Source of the DNA: Halobacillus aidingensis
GTDB taxonomy: Bacteria > Bacillota > Bacilli > Bacillales > Halobacillaceae
Reading direction: 5' to 3'
Assembly: GCF_900104185.1 (NCBI RefSeq)
Contig: NZ_FNIZ01000004.1
Coordinates: forward strand, 1 to 64,000
Length of the DNA stretch: 64,000 nucleotides
The notes under the pieces are model-generated. The model did no database searches. It was not told the origin of the DNA and worked only from the letters and a program-made list of their open reading frames with translations. Both the position numbers and the translations under genes were made by a program. Position 1 is the first letter of the stretch; every line of letters starts with the position of its first letter. This document shows positions 7,208-16,355 of the stretch, in pieces.

Positions 7208-9634
7208 TTACATAGCCATTGATCGAGTTAAAAGAGCACTCGCTTCTGTTTTGCTTAACGGCTTACTGAAGAAATACCCTTGATATTCCACACACCCGCG
7301 GCTGCGGAGGTAATCCAGCTGAGCTTCTGTTTCCACCCCTTCGGCAATGACACTTAACCCGAGCCGATCCGCTAATTGAATCACCGTGTCCACAACAGCT
7401 CGGTCCTTTTCATTCTCATGAATGGTCTGAATAAAGGAACGATCCACTTTCAATGTATCCAACGGAAAGTCCTTCAAGTAACTAAGTGATGAAAATCCTG
7501 TCCCAAAATCGTCCAATGCGAGTTGAATCCCCATCTTTTTCATCCGGTGCATCACCGGCAGTGCCTGTACGGAATCCTGTACAATACTTTCAGTAAGCTC
7601 GATCTCCAGATGTTCAGGTGCTACCTCCGTCTGTCTAAGAACACTCTCGACGGTAGAAATGATGGTTGGATCCATGAACTGAATTGCTGATAAATTGACA
7701 CTGATTCTTTCCAGGTCATGTCCTTCATCCATCCATTGACGAAATTGTCGACAAGCTTCGAGCAAGATTTTTTCTCCGAGAGGGACGATCAATTTCGTCT
7801 CTTCGGCGAGGGGAATAAATTCATCAGGACTTATAAAACCAAGATCCGGGTGGTTCCAGCGAGCCAGGGCTTCAAAGCCAATAATTTTTCCAGAAAAAAC
7901 GTCCAGTTGGGGCTGGTAATACACATCAATGCCTTCCTGTTCGACGGCTTTTCTCAGCCCGTTTTCCAGTTGGAGTTTCCGAGTGATGTGCTGATCCATT
8001 TCTTCTGTATAAAAGCAGTACTGGCTTCCCCCATTCTGTTTCGCTTGATACATCGACGTGTCGGCACGTTTGATCAGCAAATCGGGTGTGGTGCCATCAT
8101 TTGGGTAGAGGCTGATACCAATAGAACCTGAGATGTATAGATCCCTATCTTCTATTGTAAAAGAAGCAGCAACTTCATCTATAATCAACTCAGCGATCTT
8201 TCTTGCGTCTTTCGCACTTGTATCAGGAAGAACGATAATAAATTCATCCCCGCTCTGTCTGGCCAGGTAATCACCTGCAGACAATCGGGATTTGACACGT
8301 TCAGCTCCTTCATTCAACAATAAATCACCCATCCGGTGTCCATAGACATCATTGATCTGCTTGAACCGGTCAAAATCCAAGAACATGACAGCCAGGCTTT
8401 CGTGCTCCTGAATAAATCCTGTCAAATGTTCATAAAGAGCTCGACGGTTAGGTAAATGAGTGAGGTCATCTTTATAGACCAGTTCTCGAATACGTTCTTC
8501 ATTTTTTACCCGTTCCGTAATATCCCGGATGATGCCTGTAAAATAGGTCCTTCCTTCGTCTTCCACTGTCGATAAGGAAAGTTCCACAGGAAAAGTGGAT
8601 CCATCTTTATGTAAGCCTTCAAGTTCTACGCTTTTCCCGATTACATGGGCATTCTTTGTTCGATTAAACCTTTCAATGCCTTGTTGATGTGCATTCCGAT
8701 ATTGTTCGGGCATCACTTTCGTTAAAGGCTCACCGATCATTTCGTCTGCCATATAGCCGAACGTACGCTCAGCTGATTTGTTCCAGGCCAACACGACCCC
8801 TTTTTCATCGGCTGTTACGACGGCATCATTAGCAGATTCCAGGATGGACCGGTACATTTGGTTGGCCACATCCAGACGTGTATTTGTCGTTTCCATTTCC
8901 GTATCAAACTTGATCAATACAATCAAAAAGCCGATCGTTAAAAGGGCGCCTCCCGCAATCATCCATCCAAGCATAGTCGGCTCCACTACGGGACCGCTGG
9001 TCAGAGAGGGACTGCTTCCATCCATATAAAAGGCAGCGGACTCCATTCCTGTGTAATGCATGCCTGAGATAGCCATCCCCATAAATATAGAACTTCCCCA
9101 TACTTTAAGCTGCCCCTTCTTGTCATCGACCTTCCCTTTTTGTGCATACAAGGAAAAAAGGCGTAACCCTACAAAGGAAACAGCTAGTGCAATGCCTCCG
9201 GACACTGCCACCAGCCATGGATTGTATTCTATAAAGGCGTTCATCTTCATGGCATCCATCCCGATGTAATGCATGGACACGATGCTCAAAGCAATGAGCA
9301 CCGCTCCCGTAAACCGCCACACCTTCTTATCCAATCCTTTACTAATAATAAAAAAGGCGATGAAACTGGATGCAACAGCAGCTAAGATGCTTAGTACAAC
9401 TAAAGCAACGTCGTACACTACAGGCATTCCCATGTCATAAGCAAGCATGGCAATAAAATGCATCGACCAGATGCCGCCACCGAAAGTAAGGCTCCCTAGT
9501 GTCAACCATTTATATCTTGTACGATGAACGGAGGCCATCCGGTTCACAATTTGTAAGGCTGTATAAGAAGACAAGATGGACACGACTACCGATAAAAGCA
9601 CCAACCATCCGTTATACTCACCGACCACTTCCAT
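7208..9634 (-). CDS. MHYT-PAS-GGDEF-EAL cyclic-di-GMP signalling protein
   Basis: An 808-residue membrane sensor for cyclic-di-GMP turnover. Seven membrane helices (about residues 10-250) contain three MHYT-type motifs, MHF at 58, MHY at 121 and MHY at 192, thought to bind a metal and sense diatomic gases. A PAS domain follows (about 260-385), then GGDEF and EAL domains. The cyclase motif reads SGDEF (471-475), a Gly-to-Ser variant, and no RxxD inhibitory site precedes it. The phosphodiesterase side keeps EAL (598-600), ELTES and DDFGTG. It may act mainly as a phosphodiesterase, though some variant cyclases are active. The start is ATG 9634, after GGAGGTGG; the ATG five codons earlier lacks such a site. 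Monocistronic. Confidence 0.92.
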   Translation of the reverse strand: MEVVGEYNGWLVLLSVVVSILSSYTALQIVNRMASVHRTRYKWLTLGSLTFGGGIWSMHFIAMLAYDMGMPVVYDVALVVLSILAAVASSFIAFFIISKGLDKKVWRFTGAVLIALSIVSMHYIGMDAMKMNAFIEYNPWLVAVSGGIALAVSFVGLRLFSLYAQKGKVDDKKGQLKVWGSSIFMGMAISGMHYTGMESAAFYMDGSSPSLTSGPVVEPTMLGWMIAGGALLTIGFLIVLIKFDTEMETTNTRLDVANQMYRSILESANDAVVTADEKGVVLAWNKSAERTFGYMADEMIGEPLTKVMPEQYRNAHQQGIERFNRTKNAHVIGKSVELEGLHKDGSTFPVELSLSTVEDEGRTYFTGIIRDITERVKNEERIRELVYKDDLTHLPNRRALYEHLTGFIQEHESLAVMFLDFDRFKQINDVYGHRMGDLLLNEGAERVKSRLSAGDYLARQSGDEFIIVLPDTSAKDARKIAELIIDEVAASFTIEDRDLYISGSIGISLYPNDGTTPDLLIKRADTSMYQAKQNGGSQYCFYTEEMDQHITRKLQLENGLRKAVEQEGIDVYYQPQLDVFSGKIIGFEALARWNHPDLGFISPDEFIPLAEETKLIVPLGEKILLEACRQFRQWMDEGHDLERISVNLSAIQFMDPTIISTVESVLRQTEVAPEHLEIELTESIVQDSVQALPVMHRMKKMGIQLALDDFGTGFSSLSYLKDFPLDTLKVDRSFIQTIHENEKDRAVVDTVIQLADRLGLSVIAEGVETEAQLDYLRSRGCVEYQGYFFSKPLSKTEASALLTRSMAM

Positions 9635-9708
9635 TGCTTCCACCTCCATCCTTTTTCCACACCGTTATTTTTCTCCCATTATACATCAACCCGTATGAAT
9701 CCAATAGA

Positions 9709-9748
9709 AAAAAAGCCTGTCCAATCGGCCCATTGGTCAGGCTTCTTT
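9709..9748 (-). terminator. Intrinsic terminator of the Z1 ATPase gene
   Basis: Arms AAGCCTGTCCAAT and ATTGGTCAGGCTT (one mismatch) followed by T7 on the minus strand, directly after the stop of the minus-strand gene. Confidence 0.85.
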
Positions 9749-9749
9749 C

Positions 9750-11945
9750 CTATTCTTGAATGGTCTTATTTGCGTACACCGTGGGAGTTGTCTCTGCCTG
9801 CGCAACGAGGACAGGCCACCAAAATGGCGCCCCGCGCCAACCATGTTCTTTTTTTCCTACCTGACGAAGCATGATTAATGCCGGGTATTGTTGAGCAACT
9901 TTCCTTGCCACTGTCAGTTCCCCAGTTCCTTTACCTGGGGTATCAGGAGAGTTTTCGAACTTTCCATCCTGTTTGAAGCGACTGATCTGCCTGTTCGTTT
10001 TTGTAAGCAGCCAGACAAAAGCATCTTCCTGTGCCTCAGAACTCAAGTAATCAAGGATGCCTTCATATTCATCGAGATGAAAATCATGGCCTGTTTCCAT
10101 TTCAAGCGTCTCATGGACGAGACGGAGTATTTCCTTAGCACTCGTTACTGGAATAAGATAGGCACCCTCTTTGGTGGCAAGAGCACTGTTTATAGCTTTT
10201 TTGACAAGCTGATCGATCTTGCGTATCGTCTTTTCGATATGCGTTTTATACCCTGTTTGGAAACCGACAGGCAGCATCCGCTTGTGTGGTTTAATCATCG
10301 TAAGGCTTGATAAGAGAATTTTGTTAGGGTTACAAGGCATAATCGTATCATTGAGAGCCCTTTGAATAAAAACAACGCCTTTATGGTGCCCGCCGCGTTC
10401 GAAGGCATTCCTCAGTTCTCTGTCGAACTCATGGATCCGTTTCATGACGCTGTAGACCTTTTGTGTCGTGTAAAAACGGGTCACGGCAAGATCAGCGACG
10501 GGTCTTGCTCCATACATACGGGAGTGTTGTAAAACCGTATCCTGCTGAAAGGATTTCGGGTTCCTTCCATAGAAAAAGCCGATCAGATTGTGAATCGTTA
10601 CTCCCCGGTCAAGGATTTGCCCGCCAATAAAAATGTTCATTGGAGCTCGAAGCTTCAGCTCCCCCTTATGATCAAGCAGCTCGGTGACGTCTTTTTCCGA
10701 ATTGACGACACTACTGACGATATATTCTTCATCCAAAGAATGACGGACTTCTTCATACACATCTTCAAAAGAAGGAGCCGGGGTCTTTTTCAATGTCTTC
10801 ACCGAACGGATAAGGTCATCATAAGAGTCACGCACCAGTTTATGGAACTCCTCAGATTCCGATCGGGCAGCCTCAATAAGTAACGTTTCAAACCCCTGGA
10901 TTAATTCCGCCTGCCAGGCATGCGCATTTTTCCCACGTTCGGTGTGGATGATAAAGGAATACTTTTGTTCCCTGCGCCCTTTCATCCGTTGCTGAAAACG
11001 ACGGATGCTCGAGCCTACTATAAAGTTCACAACCGCCTTCCGGATGTTCGTAATATTTTTCTGACTCAACAACCGGTCCATTTTCACACGGCGGCCATCC
11101 ATCTTCTTCATAACCTCAAGCTCTTTTTCTTCCACTTCATGATAAAGGTAAGAAGCAAGGTGACCATCCTTCTCACTTTTGTCAAAATAGACATCGCCAC
11201 CGATATAACGGTCGTGGACAGGCACAAGCTCTGTGAAAGCCGGGCGGATCGGTTCGAACACTTTCCCTTCATGGACCTTCATTTCTTCCGGCTGTAAATA
11301 GAGGGAATAAGGGGTCGCAGTTACTTGTAAAAAGGCTGGGCGGTCGAGCGTTTTTCTAAGGTTATTGATTTTTGATGCAATCACCCGCATCTGTTTGATG
11401 TTTTGTTCCCGCTTGTATTCATATGCGACACTTGCGAAGTCGGCTTCATCATCAATGAAAAGCACACGTTTAGTTTTTAGTGATGGATATTTTTCCATCA
11501 CCGCTTGTTGAAGACGGTCAAGATTGTGCGTCTCCTTTTTCACAATCAACGCCAGTTTTTGAGATAATTCATACTTTCGTAGATTATCAGGCATGTTCAT
11601 AATATCAAAAACCTGCAGGGCATCCTGTTCGATTGCCCCTTCGAACTCTTCGTGAAGGCGGGCATACGTCTGTTTGACGAGCGCATTCGTCCCTTTCGTC
11701 AAAAGGATCACCATATCAAAACCATGATCATAGGCGAGACCCATCACCCCGATGAATGTGCGCGTCTTTCCCGATTGAATTTTGCCAAGCAGCATCCCCG
11801 GGCGGTGCTCGGTCGTGTCTGTATCTTGAAGTTTCGCCATCGTCCGCAGCATACACTCTCGAACAGGCTGTTTATATTGATTCTTTTTATTTAAATACTT
11901 GAAAAAGGCTCCATCCGTTTTCAAGTGTTGGAATGTTGCTGTCAT
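9750..11945 (-). CDS. Solitary Z1-type superfamily 2 ATPase
   Basis: A 731-residue ATPase resembling the Z1 family of superfamily 2 helicase-like proteins. The Walker A segment is GKIQSGKT (54-61), with the QSGKT form typical of Z1. Walker B is FIDDEAD (163-169), motif III is TATP (209-212), and a C-terminal core near residues 440-490 has GGQILDRGVTI and an arginine-finger-like LQHSRMYG. The N-terminal 50 and C-terminal 200 residues match nothing I recognise. Z1 ATPases are known from defence-like clusters with DNA methylases, nucleases and MORC-type ATPases. None of these is present here; both neighbours have their own promoters or terminators. The start follows AAAGGGAGAAG. Family call is by motifs, so moderately sure. 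Confidence 0.75.
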   Translation of the reverse strand: MTATFQHLKTDGAFFKYLNKKNQYKQPVRECMLRTMAKLQDTDTTEHRPGMLLGKIQSGKTRTFIGVMGLAYDHGFDMVILLTKGTNALVKQTYARLHEEFEGAIEQDALQVFDIMNMPDNLRKYELSQKLALIVKKETHNLDRLQQAVMEKYPSLKTKRVLFIDDEADFASVAYEYKREQNIKQMRVIASKINNLRKTLDRPAFLQVTATPYSLYLQPEEMKVHEGKVFEPIRPAFTELVPVHDRYIGGDVYFDKSEKDGHLASYLYHEVEEKELEVMKKMDGRRVKMDRLLSQKNITNIRKAVVNFIVGSSIRRFQQRMKGRREQKYSFIIHTERGKNAHAWQAELIQGFETLLIEAARSESEEFHKLVRDSYDDLIRSVKTLKKTPAPSFEDVYEEVRHSLDEEYIVSSVVNSEKDVTELLDHKGELKLRAPMNIFIGGQILDRGVTIHNLIGFFYGRNPKSFQQDTVLQHSRMYGARPVADLAVTRFYTTQKVYSVMKRIHEFDRELRNAFERGGHHKGVVFIQRALNDTIMPCNPNKILLSSLTMIKPHKRMLPVGFQTGYKTHIEKTIRKIDQLVKKAINSALATKEGAYLIPVTSAKEILRLVHETLEMETGHDFHLDEYEGILDYLSSEAQEDAFVWLLTKTNRQISRFKQDGKFENSPDTPGKGTGELTVARKVAQQYPALIMLRQVGKKEHGWRGAPFWWPVLVAQAETTPTVYANKTIQE

Positions 11946-11997
11946 TGTATCTTCTCCCTTTTACAAAACACGCTTATTATACATGATTGTGGAACAT

Positions 11998-12040
11998 GAA
12001 AAAAGCAAGGAAACCTGGAAAAGGTCTCCTTGCTTACTTT
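11998..12040 (-). terminator. Intrinsic terminator of the DUF1232 gene
   Basis: Arms AAGCAAGGAAACC and GGTCTCCTTGCTT with one mismatch, ending in T6 on the minus strand. The distal arm overlaps the last codons of the gene. Confidence 0.8.
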
Positions 12041-12471
12041 TCTTTTTGCACAGGGTCTTCTAACTCTTCGAGATCCACTTGACCATCAAAAAGTTTGAGG
12101 AGTCTTGCTTTCGCCTGTTCTTTCACATGTTCATCAATATGAGAAATCACTTGATAGACAGCATAAATGATGACCGCACTATCATCCGTAAAACCAACGA
12201 CCGGAATGAAGTCCGGGATCACATCCACGGGGAGAATCAAATACCCTAATGCCCCCGCAATCGTCAATTTTGCCTTCTTCGGAGTATCAGGGCTTTTGAA
12301 GGCATAATACAACAGCAAACTATAATAGACGATTTTCGTCCCGATTCGACTGCTGTACGTACGAAGCTTTTCTCCATACTCTTTCTCTGAAAAATAAGTA
12401 CGTCCCCGTTCCACCGCTTTGCGAGGGTCAAGGTTTTTCAAACGGTCCTGATAGGTCTTTTGTTTTGTCAT
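12034..12471 (-). CDS. DUF1232 (YkvA-like) membrane protein
   Basis: A 145-residue protein with the DUF1232 core (AGALGYLILPVDVIPDFIPVVGFTDD), a short conserved membrane-associated segment of unknown function. A basic N-terminal region precedes one hydrophobic helix near residue 50, and the C-terminus is charged. Family members such as B. subtilis YkvA are uncharacterised; membrane location is inferred from the hydrophobic segments. The start is ATG 12471 after AAAGGAAGGTG; the longer frame lacks a ribosome site. Monocistronic, between the Z1 gene and the divergent ATP-grasp operon. Confidence 0.85.
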   Translation of the reverse strand: MTKQKTYQDRLKNLDPRKAVERGRTYFSEKEYGEKLRTYSSRIGTKIVYYSLLLYYAFKSPDTPKKAKLTIAGALGYLILPVDVIPDFIPVVGFTDDSAVIIYAVYQVISHIDEHVKEQAKARLLKLFDGQVDLEELEDPVQKEK

Positions 12472-12739
12472 AGGCACCTTCCTTTTTTCAGTACTATACT
12501 TTTGACGAAAATCACTTATTCTAAACTCATTTAATCTATGATTCGTTTTATTTCCCGGGAAATCGACGCTCTGGAAGGTAACCCTTAGCATCCTCCGGCT
12601 ATGTTCATTGTAGAAGAAACACTAGTTTTGTCGAATGCGCGAATAAAGCTTACAGTTTTTGGCCTACTCTGATACTTTAAGAGTAACAGTGTCAAAGTTT
12701 CCTATACTTATATTTTCACTGACAAAGGAGAGGTTCGAA

Positions 12740-13999
12740 ATGGATCTAGATCAACTTGAATTGAATGCGACTGTAGATGAGACGGTTAAAACAAAACCGT
12801 ATTATACGGCTTTAGTCGGCTGGAGTGTGCAGGCTATAGAGGCTGCAGCTCGCATGAACCGTCCATTCGTCGTTGTCGGACCTGCAGATTTTGAAACGTA
12901 TGCAGCAAAGCACGAGATTCCGTTTGTAGGATGGGACTTTAATAAGCTCAATGAAAGCTCTGATCACCTGTATAAGCAGTTGAAGGACATGGGTGTCGAA
13001 CTTGCTGTTCCTTTATATGAAGAATGTGTGGAATGGGCTGGTGCTCTAAACGCTCGTTTCCGTGAAGATCCTCGCGTATTCAACCGTTCTTTATTGCTTC
13101 GCGACAAAGGGATGATGAAGCGGAAAGCTCAAATTTCCGGCATCAAAGTCGGCGTTTTTGAAGAGGCCCACGAGAAGGAAGACGTCCAGCGTTTCTTGAA
13201 ACGCGTCAACCAAGCTTTGTTGAAACTAGAAGGAGACCACCTCGATCCGATTCACGTCAAACCCTTGGACAAGGCAGGCTCTGTCGGTCATTTGGCGATC
13301 TATAATAATGAAGATATTGAACGAATTCAGGATACAGATTTCCCACTATTGATGGAAAGTCACCTTGACGGACAGGAATTCTCGTGTGAAGCGTTCATCC
13401 ATAAAGGTAAAGTGCGCTTCCTCAATATTACGGAATATGTGAAGCTTGGCTATTCCAACTTCGTTCCGGCTTCCCCAAGCTTAGAGGAAAAGCGCCCACT
13501 GATTGAACGTGCGGTTCAACAACTGGTCGACGCTTTCGAAATCGAGTACGGCGTCATCCACCCCGAATACTTTATCACCCAGGATGGAACGCTTCACTTT
13601 GGAGAAGTGGCTGCCCGCGTACCTGGAGGTCATATTTTCGAGTTGATTGAGCGCGCTTATGGATTCAGCGCCTATGAAGCCCAAATCCTTTGCAGTGATC
13701 CAAATACAACAGAAGAAGAAATCCGCGAATTTTTCCCTGATCCTTATGATTATCAAAACTACGCTGGGTGCCTAATGGTTCACCCGAACGTGGATTATGT
13801 GGAAGACTTGAAGATTCCTGAAGAGCTTGAAGACCACCCGTACTTTGAGAAGCACGATATGTTTACCCCTCCTCAAGGAAAAGTAGCCGAACGTGTCGGC
13901 TTCGGAAACCATTATGGAACGATCTTTTTCTATGGCCGTGACAGTGAAGAAATGACCGATTTGCTGAAGACATACGAGCAATACAATTTCTACGTATAA
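12740..13999 (+). CDS. ATP-grasp carboxylate-amine ligase-like protein
   Basis: A 419-residue ATP-grasp protein, likely coupling a carboxylate to an amine or thiol through an acyl-phosphate in the cytoplasm. Visible are an N-terminal Rossmann-like segment, a central grasp region (FPLLMESHLDGQEFSCEAF) and the metal-binding signature GEVAARVPGGH with Glu289 and Arg293, close to that of L-amino-acid ligases. Substrates are unknown. The start is ATG 12740 after AAAGGAGAGG; upstream in-frame codons lack a ribosome site. The next gene begins 29 nt later on the same strand, with no terminator between, so the two form an operon with a putative cysteine peptidase-like protein. Confidence 0.88.
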   Translation: MDLDQLELNATVDETVKTKPYYTALVGWSVQAIEAAARMNRPFVVVGPADFETYAAKHEIPFVGWDFNKLNESSDHLYKQLKDMGVELAVPLYEECVEWAGALNARFREDPRVFNRSLLLRDKGMMKRKAQISGIKVGVFEEAHEKEDVQRFLKRVNQALLKLEGDHLDPIHVKPLDKAGSVGHLAIYNNEDIERIQDTDFPLLMESHLDGQEFSCEAFIHKGKVRFLNITEYVKLGYSNFVPASPSLEEKRPLIERAVQQLVDAFEIEYGVIHPEYFITQDGTLHFGEVAARVPGGHIFELIERAYGFSAYEAQILCSDPNTTEEEIREFFPDPYDYQNYAGCLMVHPNVDYVEDLKIPEELEDHPYFEKHDMFTPPQGKVAERVGFGNHYGTIFFYGRDSEEMTDLLKTYEQYNFYV

Positions 14000-14028
14000 G
14001 CGCAAGCGATAGAGAAAGGAGAGGTTTT

Positions 14029-15990
14029 ATGCCTCAAACGACGAGTGCCCTTGTCGAACGTTTCATCTATGCTTTAGACGAATTAAATAAAGCTCCATCC
14101 TTCGCCAAATCAAAGTACCAGACCGATGTCTATCAGGAGGCGAACCGCCTCATTGAAGCAGAGGATGGCTTTGAAAATTTATATCAGCATGCCGGTCGAT
14201 TGGAAGAAGCGGGTGTATTTCAAGATGGACCGTGGGAAGCAGCGGAAAAACTCCAGCCTCCCCTTGTAGCAGGTTCTTTGAAAGCGAAGGGGCTGCCTAT
14301 GATCATCGAAGTCCTCAGCGAACTGCGTATGCTCGCCTTAGCTAAAGGAAAAGCAACAAATCCGAATGTCTCACCTAAAATGGCCGAAGAGTTTTTGAAT
14401 GAAGTGATGGTCCTGAACCTGAATCTGCTGTTCCCGGATGCCAGTGAAAGTTCCAGGATCGAAAAGCATGAGAATGATGAAAAAGCAGGAAGACTGTTTC
14501 AATTCCTATCTACTCATCTTTCCTCAAGCGCTCTGATCCAAACGCTCATTAATGAAATCAAACGTCTCACAGCCCAACGCCCGATCATGGTGAAGCGAAT
14601 TGTATCCATGATCAAAATGGCGAAGGAAATGCTTGATCAAGATTCGGATGAACAAGGGAAGACAGAACTGAAACAATTTATCTCAGCCATTGAAGGGCCT
14701 TCAAAACTGAGTGCTCAGTTCAATGACGTCCATGCGTACCGTTCACAATTGAAAACACTCACACGTACGGACCTTATTTCTGAAAGTGTCGCACTCGCTC
14801 AATCCATGCGTGAAACGGGACTTGTCGCTCCACATCATGCTACATTGATTCGATTTTTGAGTAAAAGAAACCCTGCGCTTCTCGCCTATGCGTTGAACTT
14901 GAACAGCAAAGGTAGCGCAAACCTCGAGGAGAATCGTGAACTTGTCATCCAGCTGATCCGGGCTTCGATCTTCCCGGCGACACGCCAGGCGATTTACGGC
15001 CTGTCGATGTTACTTGAGCGCGGGGTGCTGTCCCACTCCCCTGTTGCGCCAGGATTAAGGCGTCTGGTGGAGCTTGATATCCGTCCGGATGTACGTAATG
15101 CTCTGTATTCGACAACGAATACAGGCGAAGGGGTCACAGCAAACAGCATCCTCGTCGCGGGCACGATTCAAGTGCTCGGTCAGCCGCTCGGCGTTGGTCA
15201 AGGGTTCAATCCAACATGTCAAGCAGCCCGTGGCATCAGCTTATGGGCCCAGCACGCCCCAGGCTTCTTGCTGGAAATCATTCCACGAGCTGCGCGTGAT
15301 GGCGATTTGGACTTCACATTCGAAGGAACACCGATTCATTCCAAAGAGCTAACAGGCGGACTTGCTCCGGACCTTGATAAAGAGCTCGATCCTGTATCCC
15401 TAGTCCTCGTGCCACACCTGGACAAGATCTACAGTGAAATGATGACACGTGTTGCTTTACGAGGAGAAGACGGACACCGCTGGGTCAACCCGGCTTTTTA
15501 TGGGAACTGGGTGCAGAAAGGATTCAGCTCCGTGTTCGATCCGATCACCGGATACGTGCTGGATTATCCTGGATTCGTCAAACTTTTCTACGCCACACAT
15601 CATACGGAATACAATGATGATTATGAATTGATCTATCCAAACCCTGTCGGCATTTTTATTACGAACGTGCACGGCAAACTGCTCGGTCTCCACGCCGTTT
15701 CAATTACGAGAATTGCGAAAGACCCGAGTGGCGAGGAAAGAATCTACTTTTATAACCCGAACAATGACGGCTCTCAAAACTGGGGACAGAATATTGAACC
15801 AAGCGTCATCGGAAATGGCGAAATGGAAGGCGAAAGCTCCTTACCATTCCATGAATTTGTTTCAAGGTTATACGCTTTTCACTACAACCCTTACGAGCAG
15901 GGGGATGCTTACGCAGTGGAAAATTCCATCGTCGATGGCATCCGTCAGCTTGCTCAGGAAAGCTGGGGGAAAGATTATACGTGGGTGTAA
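14029..15990 (+). CDS. Large protein with putative papain-like cysteine active site
   Basis: A 653-residue protein I cannot assign to a named family. Residues 1-390 look helical and repeat-like. The C-terminal part contains a plausible cysteine-peptidase or transferase triad: Cys397 in GFNPTCQAARGI, His555 in LGLHAVSI and Asn576 or Asp580 in FYNPNNDG, in the order and spacing seen in papain-fold enzymes. There is no signal peptide, so it should be cytoplasmic. It sits 29 nt after the ATP-grasp gene, with ribosome site GAAAGGAGAGG, which suggests joint action on a peptide or amide: one partner making a bond, the other cleaving or transferring. This role is an inference; a structural role is also possible. 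Confidence 0.8.
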   Translation: MPQTTSALVERFIYALDELNKAPSFAKSKYQTDVYQEANRLIEAEDGFENLYQHAGRLEEAGVFQDGPWEAAEKLQPPLVAGSLKAKGLPMIIEVLSELRMLALAKGKATNPNVSPKMAEEFLNEVMVLNLNLLFPDASESSRIEKHENDEKAGRLFQFLSTHLSSSALIQTLINEIKRLTAQRPIMVKRIVSMIKMAKEMLDQDSDEQGKTELKQFISAIEGPSKLSAQFNDVHAYRSQLKTLTRTDLISESVALAQSMRETGLVAPHHATLIRFLSKRNPALLAYALNLNSKGSANLEENRELVIQLIRASIFPATRQAIYGLSMLLERGVLSHSPVAPGLRRLVELDIRPDVRNALYSTTNTGEGVTANSILVAGTIQVLGQPLGVGQGFNPTCQAARGISLWAQHAPGFLLEIIPRAARDGDLDFTFEGTPIHSKELTGGLAPDLDKELDPVSLVLVPHLDKIYSEMMTRVALRGEDGHRWVNPAFYGNWVQKGFSSVFDPITGYVLDYPGFVKLFYATHHTEYNDDYELIYPNPVGIFITNVHGKLLGLHAVSITRIAKDPSGEERIYFYNPNNDGSQNWGQNIEPSVIGNGEMEGESSLPFHEFVSRLYAFHYNPYEQGDAYAVENSIVDGIRQLAQESWGKDYTWV

Positions 15991-15997
15991 AATTAGA

Positions 15998-16037
15998 AAG
16001 AAGCCAGACTCTTTACGAGAGTCTGGCTTTGTTTTGT
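15998..16037 (+). terminator. Intrinsic terminator
   Basis: Hairpin AAGCCAGACTC / GAGTCTGGCTT (16001-16029) followed by a T-rich tail, closing the ATP-grasp operon. Confidence 0.85.
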
Positions 16038-16061
16038 TCATTGAGGTATGGCGGGGAAAGG

Positions 16062-16305
16062 TTTATTAGTAGCCTGTGCTCTTTTATTAGCAACTTCAGG
16101 TAATATATTAGCAGGTCTGGCACTTTTATTAGCAACTTCATGCCATATATTAGCAGCTTTCATAATTTTATTAGCAGCCTCTGATTTTATCAGTCGCTCT
16201 TAACCTTTTATCAGTCACTTTTCTAAATTTATCAGTGGGTTTAGCGTATTTATCAGTGGCTTTTACACTTTTATCAGTGACTTTCCGAAATATATCCGTT
16301 TTTCA
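16062..16305. repeat. 12-unit degenerate array, 21-bp period
   Basis: A conserved word recurs at exact 21-bp steps: ATTAG at 16065, 16086, 16107, 16128, 16149, 16170; then ATCAG at 16189 (the only 19-bp step), 16210, 16231, 16252, 16273; and ATCCG at 16294. The word is usually preceded by TTT and often followed three bases later by CTT. The other 10 or so bases differ between units. The array lies in the 365-bp gap between two convergent genes, between two terminators. The minus strand has an open heptad frame over the first block, but there is no start or ribosome site and the frame breaks at the 19-bp step. Confidence 0.9.
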
Positions 16306-16311
16306 CTAATA

Positions 16312-16348
16312 TAAAAAAAAGACTTCCGAACGAGTCGGAAGTCTTTTT
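16312..16348 (-). terminator. Intrinsic terminator of the cold shock gene
   Basis: Arms GACTTCCGA (16321-16329) and TCGGAAGTC (16335-16343) with T8 on the minus strand and T5 on the plus strand. Confidence 0.88.
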
Positions 16349-16355
16349 GTCTTAC

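Noticed and set aside
6620-7222. Several 60-112 aa frames across the MITE-like element
   Set aside because: They overlap on both strands, follow the inverted repeat symmetry and have no ribosome sites or protein motifs.
16062-16190. Minus-strand open heptad frame through the 21-bp array
   Set aside because: No start codon with ribosome site, frame lost at the 19-bp step, and sister arrays with a 20-bp period cannot keep a frame.
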